Source: Acidobacteriota bacterium
GTDB taxonomy: Bacteria > Acidobacteriota > Terriglobia > Bryobacterales > Bryobacteraceae
DNA: 7,355 nucleotides
Assembly (NCBI GenBank): GCA_018268875.1
Contig: JAFDVT010000341.1
Span: 1-7,355 of the forward strand
Direction: 5' to 3'
The translations under genes and the position numbers were made by a program. The notes under the pieces were generated by a model, which did not search any database, was not told the DNA's origin, and saw only the letters and a program-made list of their open reading frames with translations. Below, piece after piece: positions 1-6,662 of the stretch; within the stretch, counting starts at the first letter, position 1; each line of letters begins with the position of its first letter.

Positions 1-516
1 TCCATCAATGATCGAGGCGGCGATGCCTTCGGGGTCGTCGGTGGGGTCGTTGGGCTGCAGCCGGGTCGACATACGCCCCGCGAGGCCGATGGTGGTACGG
101 AACCGGGTGACGACGCGGCATTTGGCGGCTACGGCCACCAAGTCCTGTAGGCGCATCAGTTTGGAGACAGCCGCCACCATTTCCGGTGTTAGACCCGGCG
201 CGAGAGAGGTTACGGCGTTTGCGGGGGCGGCGAGCAGCCAGTTCCGGAAGTCCCCCACAGTGAGGTGGGAGACAGGCGCAAAGGCTGCCGCGTCGTGCGA
301 ATCGAGGATAAGCCTCGTGATTTCATCAGTTTCGTAGGGGACGACGGGTTCTTCGAGGAACCGCCGGAGCGGTACTTCGGCCAGCCGCATCTGCGCCCGG
401 ACCCGCTCTTCGGCGGAACCGGCGGCGAGCCCCGCAAGCTGATCGCCGGAGCGGAGCGGAGATGCTTTCGCCAACAATTCGCGCAAAGTCACGTGAGGAA
501 GCACTAACTGTATCAA
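1..516 (-). CDS. eutB: Ethanolamine ammonia-lyase large subunit, N-terminal 172 residues (C-terminus beyond left edge)
   Basis: EutB is the catalytic alpha subunit of adenosylcobalamin-dependent ethanolamine ammonia-lyase (ethanolamine to acetaldehyde plus ammonia), acting with EutC in the cytoplasm. The frame is open from 516 to the left edge. Its translation follows remembered E. coli EutB closely: LRSGD at 21-25, PYETDEITRLI near 60-70, GLTPEMVAAVSK near 108-119, and TTIGLAG followed by TRLQPND at 141-157. R152 and Q154 match E. coli R160 and Q162, which bind substrate. The E. coli protein is about 450 residues, so roughly the first 38% is here. I chose TTG at 516 because GAAGGA (529-524) lies 7 bases upstream and the N-terminus then matches E. 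coli within about six residues; GTG at 504 or 492 are weaker options. No ATG start exists in the conserved N-terminal part. The gene is divergent from the TonB receptor. eutC is not visible; it would lie to the left if the pair is kept together. Confidence 0.93.
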   Translation of the reverse strand, partial: MIQLVLPHVTLRELLAKASPLRSGDQLAGLAAGSAEERVRAQMRLAEVPLRRFLEEPVVPYETDEITRLILDSHDAAAFAPVSHLTVGDFRNWLLAAPANAVTSLAPGLTPEMVAAVSKLMRLQDLVAVAAKCRVVTRFRTTIGLAGRMSTRLQPNDPTDDPEGIAASIIDG

Positions 517-523
517 AGTATGG

Positions 524-529
524 TCCTTC
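524..529 (-). promoter_or_regulatory. Ribosome binding site of eutB
   Basis: GAAGGA on the minus strand (529 down to 524) is a good Shine-Dalgarno match, 7 bases before the TTG at 516. It decides the start of eutB, since neither in-frame GTG further in (504, 492) has such a site. Confidence 0.6.
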
Positions 530-552
530 GGGTCGATGAGTACCAGCAGAAC

Positions 553-557
553 GGGAG
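553..557 (+). promoter_or_regulatory. Probable ribosome binding site of the TonB-dependent receptor
   Basis: GGGAG at 553-557 lies 5 bases before ATG at 563. The in-frame ATG at 536 has no purine-rich site before it, so this motif favours the 563 start, which also gives a compact signal peptide. Confidence 0.45.
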
Positions 558-562
558 TGTGG

Positions 563-3517
563 ATGTTTCAGAAGAATAGATTGCTGTTCGCGCTGGCCTT
601 GACGGGGATTTCCTTATACGGGCAGGCTGCGGTGGGCCGCATCAGCGGCCAGGTGTTCGATTCGTCGCAAGCGGCGATTCCCAGCGCCAAAGTAAAGGTG
701 GAAAACCCGGGCACGGGTCTGCGGCGGGAGGCTTTGGCGGACGATCAGGGGCGGTTTTCGTTCCCCGATCTGCCGACCGGCGATTACCGGGTGACGGTGG
801 AGGCCGACGGGTTCCAGGCACAGGTTCGCAACCAGATTACGCTTGCCGTTGCCGCCAACCTGCCGTTCGAATTCTTTCTGTCGGCGGGCACGTTGAACGA
901 GGTGGTGGAGGTGACGGCCACCGAGACGCCGGTCGAGGCCAACGCCGCCCAGGGCGCATACTTCAACAACAAACAGCTCATCGAACTGCCGATCAACGGG
1001 CGCGATTATGGCCGGTTTTCGCTGCTGAGCCCGGGCGCGGTGGCCCGCAGCAACTATATCGCCGACATGGGCTTCAACGGCATGCACTCGATCGCCAACA
1101 ACTTCTCGATCGACGGCGTGGACGGTTCGCGCGTGGATCAGCCGTACATGGCCAACGGCTTTGAGCGCGGCGCCCGCCTGTTAACCGGCAGCCTCGAAAC
1201 GATTGGCGAGGTTCGCGTGCAGTCCGGCAACTACAAGGCGGAATACGGCCGCAGCGCCGGCAGTTCCATCGCGATCGTCACGCGCAGCGGCACCAACGAC
1301 TTTCACGGGTCCATCTTCAATTTCTTTCGCAACGACTTTTTGGACGCCCGCAATTTCTTCAACACCAAGCCCGCGCCGATGGCGCCGTTCCGCTACAACA
1401 ATCCAGGCGGCAACATCGCCGGCGCGATTGTGAAAAACAAGGTGTTTTACATGCTGGCGTACGAAGGTTCGCGCCAGGGTGTCGGCATCACCGGCAGCCA
1501 GACGGTGCCGAGCGCGCTGTTGCGCTCGCAGGTGCTGGCCACCTCGCCCGCGCTGCGCACCATCGTCGATCAGTTTCCGATGGGCCAGTCGCCGACGTCG
1601 AACCCGTATGTCGACAGCTACACCACCACCGGCGTGTCCCGCGTGCGCGAGGATACCGGCAGCGTCCGCGTCGACTACAACCTGTCGGACCGGGACAAAA
1701 TCTTTGGTCGTTTCAATCTGAACGATTCGGAGACGCGAGGTCCGCTGTTCGGCGTCACGCCCACGGCGGTGGGGTTGACGGATTTCCAGCAGGTGCCGGT
1801 CACGACGACTAACGCCACTGTTTCGTACTCGCGCGTGTGGAGCCCGTACATCGTGACGGAATGGAGCGCGGGCCTGCAGCGCTGGGGCAGTTCGCTCAAT
1901 TCGGAGACCAACATTCCGCAGGTGAACATCACCGGCATCAGCGCGGTCGTGGGTTCGCGGCGCTTTTCACGCACCAACTCGCAGGTCAACCAGTATGGCG
2001 GTTCGGTGTCGATCGTCAACGGGTCGCACACCGTGAAAGCGGGCGGCATGTGGTGGCATACCGGCGTCAACCCGTACTCGCGCGGCTTGACGACGCTGCA
2101 ATACACGTCGATCGACGACTTCATCAACAATCGCCTGAATCAGATGACGTCGCAGAATGGCGATCCCGGTAGCGGCCGCCGCCAGGACCATGTTGGCGTC
2201 TATCTGCAGGACACCTGGCAGGCGCGTCCGGGCCTCACCGTCGACCTCGGCTTGCGCTGGGACGTCGCACCGCCGAACCACGGCGAATACGATCGTTACC
2301 GTACGTTCGACACGCGCACGATGACCCTGGGAGCGGTGGGCGGCCAGTGGTACAAGATGAACAAGAAGAACCTGGGTCCGCGCATCGCCCTGAGCTATCA
2401 ACCGTATAAAAAGCTGGTGATCCGCACGGGGTACGGCATCTTTTACCAGCAGTATCCTCCGGGCAACGGGTACAACCTCGCGGCCAACACCATTCCTGGC
2501 AACACCACGATTCTGCGTTCGGACGTCGCGGGACTCGCGTATCCGTACGTTCCCGCAAGCGGGGTCGGTACGGTGGCGCTGCCGAACGTCGAAGGTTTCC
2601 ATTGGACCAAGCCGGAGTTTTACGCCCAGCAGTGGAACTTCACCCTCATCCACGAACTGCCGGGCCAGATGTCGCTGCAGGCGGCCTACGTCGGCAATCG
2701 CGGGCTAAACCTGCGCCGCGCCCGTAACATCAATTTTTTTGACCCGGCGCTGGGACGCCGTCCGATAGCCGGTTACGCCAACGTCAACGTCGAATACAAC
2801 GATGCGCAGAGCGTGTACCACGGCCTGCAGGTGAACCTCACGCGGCGGTACAGTTCCGGCCTCACGGGCACGTTCAACTACACCTACGCAAAGGCGATCG
2901 ACAACGTGCAGGATTACGCGCTGTATTCCACGCAGCCGCAGGACAACCGCTGCCTGGGCGGTTGCGAACGCGGCCTCGGTTCGGGCGATGTGCGCCACAA
3001 CGTGACCTACAACGCGCTGTACGATCTGCCGTTCGGCAAAGGCAGGAAATACGGCGGATGGCAGATTTCGAGCCTCGCCCTGCTGCGTAGCGGCATCGCC
3101 AGCAGCGTCGCGATCGGCGTCAACACGTTTGGCAATTCGAACCTCGCCAATCAACGTCCCAACGTTGTCGCCGGGCAGAACGTGTTCGCGGCCAATCAGT
3201 CCATCAACAACTGGTACAACACGGCGGCGTTTTCGCTACCGGCGGCGGGCACCTTCGGCAACGCGGCCCGCAACATCGGCCGTGGCCCGGACCTGATCAA
3301 CTTCGACGCTTCGATCACGAAGAACACGAAGCTTTCCGAACGGTTCAACCTGCGGTGCCGCGGCGAGGTGTTCAACGTCTTCAACCGGCCGAACTTCGAC
3401 TTCGCCAACAGCACCTACAACACGGTGAACTTCGGCCGTATCTTCAACACATTCGGACGCACGATCGGGTTTGGGACGTCGCGCCAGATTCAACTGTCGA
3501 TGCGCCTGATGTTTTAG
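563..3517 (+). CDS. TonB-dependent receptor, Oar-like, with N-terminal carboxypeptidase-regulatory-like domain
   Basis: A 984-residue outer-membrane protein that would import an unknown substrate using TonB/ExbBD energy. From ATG 563 the protein begins with a signal peptide (MFQKNR, a hydrophobic stretch, likely cleaved after GQA at 20-22). A carboxypeptidase-regulatory/Ig-like domain follows at about 25-105 (GRISGQVFD, DDQGRFSFPDLPTGDYRVTV). A plug domain spans about 120-250, with the family hallmarks LPINGRDY (142-149), SIDGVDG (182-188) and YGRSAGSSIAIVTRSGTN. The rest is a beta-barrel with NVFNRPNF near the end and a C-terminal aromatic residue (RLMF), as expected for Bam-dependent assembly. 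ATG 536 would add nine residues and lacks a ribosome binding site. It stands alone: divergent from eutB, convergent with the LamG gene 8 bp away. The substrate cannot be told from sequence; in acidobacteria such receptors are often assumed to take up glycans or oligopeptides. Cysteines C797 and C801 (CLGGC) could pair in a loop. Confidence 0.95.
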   Translation: MFQKNRLLFALALTGISLYGQAAVGRISGQVFDSSQAAIPSAKVKVENPGTGLRREALADDQGRFSFPDLPTGDYRVTVEADGFQAQVRNQITLAVAANLPFEFFLSAGTLNEVVEVTATETPVEANAAQGAYFNNKQLIELPINGRDYGRFSLLSPGAVARSNYIADMGFNGMHSIANNFSIDGVDGSRVDQPYMANGFERGARLLTGSLETIGEVRVQSGNYKAEYGRSAGSSIAIVTRSGTNDFHGSIFNFFRNDFLDARNFFNTKPAPMAPFRYNNPGGNIAGAIVKNKVFYMLAYEGSRQGVGITGSQTVPSALLRSQVLATSPALRTIVDQFPMGQSPTSNPYVDSYTTTGVSRVREDTGSVRVDYNLSDRDKIFGRFNLNDSETRGPLFGVTPTAVGLTDFQQVPVTTTNATVSYSRVWSPYIVTEWSAGLQRWGSSLNSETNIPQVNITGISAVVGSRRFSRTNSQVNQYGGSVSIVNGSHTVKAGGMWWHTGVNPYSRGLTTLQYTSIDDFINNRLNQMTSQNGDPGSGRRQDHVGVYLQDTWQARPGLTVDLGLRWDVAPPNHGEYDRYRTFDTRTMTLGAVGGQWYKMNKKNLGPRIALSYQPYKKLVIRTGYGIFYQQYPPGNGYNLAANTIPGNTTILRSDVAGLAYPYVPASGVGTVALPNVEGFHWTKPEFYAQQWNFTLIHELPGQMSLQAAYVGNRGLNLRRARNINFFDPALGRRPIAGYANVNVEYNDAQSVYHGLQVNLTRRYSSGLTGTFNYTYAKAIDNVQDYALYSTQPQDNRCLGGCERGLGSGDVRHNVTYNALYDLPFGKGRKYGGWQISSLALLRSGIASSVAIGVNTFGNSNLANQRPNVVAGQNVFAANQSINNWYNTAAFSLPAAGTFGNAARNIGRGPDLINFDASITKNTKLSERFNLRCRGEVFNVFNRPNFDFANSTYNTVNFGRIFNTFGRTIGFGTSRQIQLSMRLMF

Positions 3518-3525
3518 ACGCCAAT

Positions 3526-4371
3526 CTATTTGGACTGGCCGCTTTTGTAGATCGAACCGATCTCGTCTTCGGTGAGCACGCGTTCGAATGCCGCGAGTTC
3601 GTCCACCTTGCCGGTGTAGTTCAGCCCGAGGCGAATCGCCAGCTTTTCGGCACCCCAGGTGAACGCTTCGGGTACGCTCGCGGGCGCCGGGACGAGCTTG
3701 CCGTTCACGTACAACGACGCGGTGCCCTTGCTGGTGCCGAGGCTCGACCACGTGATCGCCACATGCGTCCAGGCCTCGCGCGTGAAGGGCGGATTCTTGA
3801 CGACAATCAGCCGCTTGGTAAAGTCCGGATTCACTTCCGGGCGCGGGTGCGAACCGTTCCAGGCCTTCAACTGTCCGAACGCGCCGAGGCGGAACCAGCG
3901 CGGGCGCTCGTCTTTCGAAAAATCCACCCAAAGCGCGCGATCGTTGTAGTCACCGTCCGTAAGCTGGATCGGGTCGGAATAGTTGGGCCACAGATCGACG
4001 GCTGGATCGAGCCGGAGCCAGAACGAAAAGGTTCCGCCGGCGAGCGCGAGGTGTTTGGCGCCACGAAAGAACAGCGCCTGCTTGTTGGTGGAGCGAAACT
4101 TCAGCGCGCTGCCGCCGTTCACGCCCGCGCCCTTCTCCACCTCCACGTCGACGCTTCCAAAGCCGGGCTTGGCCTGATCGAACTGCTTGCCGTAATCGGG
4201 CGCGTTGTAAATCTTGCGGTCGCCGCGGGCGAAGTCGGCTTCCTGTCCGTTCGGCTGGTCGAAGCTCGCGTGAAAGGTCAAATGCTTGCGAAGCAGTTCG
4301 GGTATCGGAGCGGCTGGCAGCAGCGTTGTCGCCGCTGCCAGTAGTACGAGGAGGAGCAAGTTCTTCTTCAT
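3526..4371 (-). CDS. Secreted LamG/concanavalin-like domain protein
   Basis: A 281-residue exported protein with one LamG-type (concanavalin A-like jelly-roll) domain. Residues 1-21 look like a signal peptide (MKKN, a leucine/alanine-rich core, cleavage near LLPAAP). LamG features follow in the expected order: GTFSFWLRLD at 113-122, WTHVAITWS at 201-209, ASLYVNGKLV at 218-227, and the closing GKVDELAAFERVLTEDEI at 254-271, matching the common pattern G-IDE-----R-LT--EI--LY. I see no catalytic domain, so binding of carbohydrate or surface protein is the usual guess, but the ligand is unknown. The start is ATG 4371, because it overlaps the upstream stop as ATGA (4371-4368), suggesting translational coupling; GTG 4383 in the same frame would add four residues. 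It lies downstream of the small lipoprotein-like gene, and its stop is 8 bp from the receptor's stop on the other strand. Confidence 0.88.
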   Translation of the reverse strand: MKKNLLLLVLLAAATTLLPAAPIPELLRKHLTFHASFDQPNGQEADFARGDRKIYNAPDYGKQFDQAKPGFGSVDVEVEKGAGVNGGSALKFRSTNKQALFFRGAKHLALAGGTFSFWLRLDPAVDLWPNYSDPIQLTDGDYNDRALWVDFSKDERPRWFRLGAFGQLKAWNGSHPRPEVNPDFTKRLIVVKNPPFTREAWTHVAITWSSLGTSKGTASLYVNGKLVPAPASVPEAFTWGAEKLAIRLGLNYTGKVDELAAFERVLTEDEIGSIYKSGQSK

Positions 4372-4757
4372 GATTCGATGCACGTCGATTCGAGTACGAT
4401 ATCGCGTCCGGCGTACTTGCCGTTCAGCGGCTTCGCATACACATAGCTGACGCCGGCCTCATTGGCGTCGGTTACGGATTGGACGGCCACCTTGGTTCCG
4501 GCGTCCAGAGTAAACGCCTTGCCTTCCACCACGAAGACACGCATCGCCTCGCGGCGTGTGGAACTGTCCATGGCCTTGCCGGGGTCGGCCTGCGAGGCGC
4601 CCCAACGATCCGCCGCGATCGCCATCATGACCTCCATCGATTCGGCGGCAATGCAACCTTTGACGGACTTTGCCGGCGCATCGCGCATACGAGGTGGTCC
4701 GTCACAGGAGGCTGAGGCCAACAACAGCACCGGGAAAAGAAGTCGTGTCAGGCGCAA
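4368..4757 (-). CDS. Small putative lipoprotein of unknown function
   Basis: I do not recognise this 129-residue protein. The N-terminus (MRLTRLLFPVLLLASAS then C18) has a charged start, a hydrophobic core and a cysteine after small residues, so it is probably exported and may be a lipoprotein, although serine rather than leucine at position -3 makes the lipobox weak. After a proline-rich linker it has an alanine/methionine-rich helical part (about 33-65) and a beta-rich C-terminal half (about 70-126). C35 and C126 could form a disulfide in the periplasm. The start is TTG at 4757; a TAA lies four codons upstream in frame, so it cannot begin much earlier. GTG at 4730 would give a shorter signal peptide. 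I see no ribosome binding site before either. Its stop overlaps the LamG gene start, so the two are probably co-expressed. It is divergent from the isomerase gene, 38 bp away. Confidence 0.68.
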   Translation of the reverse strand: MRLTRLLFPVLLLASASCDGPPRMRDAPAKSVKGCIAAESMEVMMAIAADRWGASQADPGKAMDSSTRREAMRVFVVEGKAFTLDAGTKVAVQSVTDANEAGVSYVYAKPLNGKYAGRDIVLESTCIES

Positions 4758-4763
4758 GTACGA

Positions 4764-4769
4764 ATTTTA
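4764..4769 (-). promoter_or_regulatory. Possible -10 element of the lipoprotein/LamG pair
   Basis: TAAAAT on the minus strand (4769 down to 4764) matches five of six bases of TATAAT. A poor -35 candidate (TCGATT, three of six) lies 17 bases upstream. Transcription would start about at the TTG at 4757, which would make the message leaderless. The site lies in the short AT-richer gap between divergent genes, the natural place for this promoter, but one hexamer is weak evidence. Confidence 0.28.
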
Positions 4770-4795
4770 CAGCGATGGGAGATGATAATCGAGTG

Positions 4796-5467
4796 ATGAT
4801 ATCCCGCCGTCTGGCCGCGATCGCCGCATTATGTTGTTTTGCCGCCGCCTGTTCTTCCTCTTCCTCCGCGCCCGATGCGGAAAAGAAGAAGGCCCCCGCG
4901 AAGGCGAGCGCTTTGCCGCCGGAGACCATGCCCGACGCGTACCGGGTGCGCTTTGAAACCACCAAGGGCAATTTCACGGTGGAGGTGAAGCGCGAATGGG
5001 CGCCGCTGGGGGCGGAGCGATTTTATCGCCTGTGCCGCGAAGGCTACTACAATGACGCGGTGTTCTTCCGCGTGGTGCGAAAGTTCGTCGCGCAGTTCGG
5101 CATCAACAAGGACCCCGACACGAATTCGCTGTGGAACATGAAGGCGCCGCTCCAGGACGACAAGCGCGTGCTCGAAAACAAACGGGGCACGTTGAGCTTT
5201 GCGAAGCTCGGTCCGAACACGCGGCGCACGCAGGTGTTCATCAATCTGTCGGACAACAAGGCGCTCGATCGCGAGGATTTCGTCCCGTTCGGCCGAATTG
5301 TGGAAGGTTTGCCGGTGGTGGACGAACTGTACGCGAAGTACGGCGAGACCGCGAATCGTGGAGGCGGCGGTCCGGACCCGCGGCTCGCCGAACAGCAGGG
5401 CAATGCGTACTTCACGCGGCTATTCGGCAGCCTGGATTCGATCAAAAAAGCTGTGATCGAGCCGTAG
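4796..5467 (+). CDS. Cyclophilin-type peptidyl-prolyl cis-trans isomerase, lipoprotein
   Basis: A 223-residue isomerase that would speed proline cis-trans isomerisation in exported proteins. Residues 1-19 form a lipoprotein signal (MISRRL, hydrophobic core, FAAAC with C19 as lipidation site), then a serine run and a Lys/Ala/Pro linker to about 45. The cyclophilin domain runs from about 49 to 183. By alignment with human CypA, R92 (R55), F97 (F60), Q100 (Q63), Q146 (Q111) and F148 (F113) are kept, while W121 is L157 and the usual PGF before the active-site Q is RKF. The tail (GGGPDP, QQGNAYF, LDSIKKA) is typical of an environmental bacterial subfamily I remember. ATG 4796 is chosen because it starts the signal peptide; GTG 4793 directly before it is equally possible. 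GGGAGA at 4777-4782 is a plausible ribosome site, 13 bases from ATG or 10 from GTG. The gene is divergent from the small lipoprotein gene and convergent with lhgO, 4 bp away. Confidence 0.92.
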   Translation: MISRRLAAIAALCCFAAACSSSSSAPDAEKKKAPAKASALPPETMPDAYRVRFETTKGNFTVEVKREWAPLGAERFYRLCREGYYNDAVFFRVVRKFVAQFGINKDPDTNSLWNMKAPLQDDKRVLENKRGTLSFAKLGPNTRRTQVFINLSDNKALDREDFVPFGRIVEGLPVVDELYAKYGETANRGGGGPDPRLAEQQGNAYFTRLFGSLDSIKKAVIEP

Positions 5468-5471
5468 GAAA

Positions 5472-6662
5472 TTACACCATCTGCGTCAGCAAATGCTCGG
5501 CAATCGCCAGCGAGGCCGTGGCTCCGGGACTGGGCGCGTTCACGACATGCATCGCGTCCTCCGCCCGCACGATCTCAAAGTCCTGCACCATCGTCCCGTC
5601 CATCGCGATCGCCTGTGCGCGAACCCCCGCGCCGCCCGCCCCCAGGTGCGATTCCTCCACCGCCGGCACCAGCTTTTGCAGCGACCGCGTGAACTCCGCC
5701 CGGCTGAACGACCGCTTGATCTCATACGCCGTCATCGACGGATACTTGGCCATGAACTTCCAAAAGCCCGGGAAGCTGAGCGTGTCCCAAACGTCGCCGA
5801 GCGAAAACTCCGACTTCGTGTAGCCTTCGCGCCGCGTGGCCAGCACCGCGTTCGGACCCGCTTCCACCCCGCCGTGAATCATGCGCGTGTAATGCACGCC
5901 CAGGAACGGAAACGCCGGGTCCGGAACCGGGTAAATCAGGTTGCGGACAAGCTTCGCGCCTTCTTCGTTCAGTGAGAAATATTCGCCGCGCACCGGAACG
6001 ATACGCGTTTGCCGGGGCAGGCCGGACATGGCCAGAATCCGGTCACAATGCAGGCCGCCGCAATTGATGAGGTACCGCGCCTGGAACTGGCCTTTCGGCG
6101 TACATATCGTCCAGGTTCCGTTAGCGCGTTCCAGCGAATCGACGCGGTGCCCGGTGAGAACCTGCCCGCCGGCGGCGCCAATATGACGCTGCATCGCTTC
6201 GCACACCGCGCCGTAATCGACAATGCCTTCCTCCGGCACATGCACCGCGCCAATTCCCGCAACGTTCGGTTCGATCTCGCGCATTTCCTGCGGCGACAGC
6301 CAGCGCAAACCGGATAAACCGTTCTGCTGGCCGCGATTTTGCAACTCCTTGAGCCGCGTAATCTCGTCTTCTGAAGTCGCCACCACCAGCTTGCCGCAGA
6401 TCTCGTGCGGGATGCCGTTGTCGATGCAGAATTGCGTCATCTTGCGGATGCCGTACACGGCGAGGCGCGCCTTCAACGAACCGGGCTTGTAATACAGCCC
6501 CGCGTGTAGAACGCCGCTGTTGTGCCCGCTTTGGTGCTGACCGACTTTCGCTTCCTTCTCGAACACGGCGACCCCCGCCGACGGGAGTTGCTCCAGAAGC
6601 TTGTACGCGGTGGCGAGGCCGATTATGCCGCCGCCAACGACAGCATAGTCATAAGTGGTCAT
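5472..6662 (-). CDS. lhgO: L-2-hydroxyglutarate oxidase/dehydrogenase, FAD-dependent
   Basis: A 396-residue FAD enzyme of the DAO family that oxidises L-2-hydroxyglutarate to 2-oxoglutarate, passing electrons to oxygen or the membrane quinone pool. In E. coli it serves glutarate/lysine breakdown; in many organisms it also clears L-2-hydroxyglutarate made by side reactions of other dehydrogenases. Seen in sequence: a Rossmann dinucleotide motif at 8-16 (VVGGGIIGL) with the ribose-binding acid E35 at the end of the second strand; HQSGHNSGVLHAGLYY at 43-58, a hallmark of this family; and the C-terminal FAD part with RAQAIAMDGTMVQDF and HVVNAPSPGATASLAIAEH. Length equals the usual 395-420. No signal peptide is seen, fitting a cytoplasmic or peripheral membrane enzyme. 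ATG 6662 overlaps the stop of the thioesterase gene as ATGA (6662-6659), so it is probably translated by coupling. No csiD, gabD or gabT is in the window. Its stop lies 4 bp from that of the isomerase gene. Confidence 0.95.
   Translation of the reverse strand: MTTYDYAVVGGGIIGLATAYKLLEQLPSAGVAVFEKEAKVGQHQSGHNSGVLHAGLYYKPGSLKARLAVYGIRKMTQFCIDNGIPHEICGKLVVATSEDEITRLKELQNRGQQNGLSGLRWLSPQEMREIEPNVAGIGAVHVPEEGIVDYGAVCEAMQRHIGAAGGQVLTGHRVDSLERANGTWTICTPKGQFQARYLINCGGLHCDRILAMSGLPRQTRIVPVRGEYFSLNEEGAKLVRNLIYPVPDPAFPFLGVHYTRMIHGGVEAGPNAVLATRREGYTKSEFSLGDVWDTLSFPGFWKFMAKYPSMTAYEIKRSFSRAEFTRSLQKLVPAVEESHLGAGGAGVRAQAIAMDGTMVQDFEIVRAEDAMHVVNAPSPGATASLAIAEHLLTQMV

Noticed and set aside
517..562. Cobalamin riboswitch before eutB or the TonB receptor
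   Set aside because: The gap is about 46 bases, much shorter than a cobalamin riboswitch, and no B12-box-like sequence was seen.
1967..2653. A 228-codon minus-strand open frame inside the receptor gene
   Set aside because: It is a typical high-GC antisense open frame: composition biased to Arg, Val and Ala, no motifs, and completely inside a well-supported gene.
3518..3540. CCAA/TTGG mini-hairpin between the receptor and LamG stops, considered as a terminator
   Set aside because: The stem is only four base pairs with no T-run; such matches are expected by chance.
3355..4344. A 329-codon plus-strand open frame across the receptor end and the LamG gene
   Set aside because: It is out of frame with the receptor and antisense to the LamG gene, its translation is Arg/Ala/Glu-rich with no family resemblance, and both overlapped genes have recognisable domains.
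5438..5460. Perfect 7-bp inverted repeat TCGATCA/TGATCGA with a 9-base loop at the isomerase/lhgO junction, considered as a bidirectional terminator
   Set aside because: The stem is AT-balanced and short, lies inside the last isomerase codons, and no T-run follows it on either strand; the only A/T run is in the loop.
5131..5823. A 230-codon plus-strand frame across the isomerase end and lhgO
   Set aside because: It is a shadow of two convergent genes whose true frames show clear family motifs; its own translation resembles nothing.
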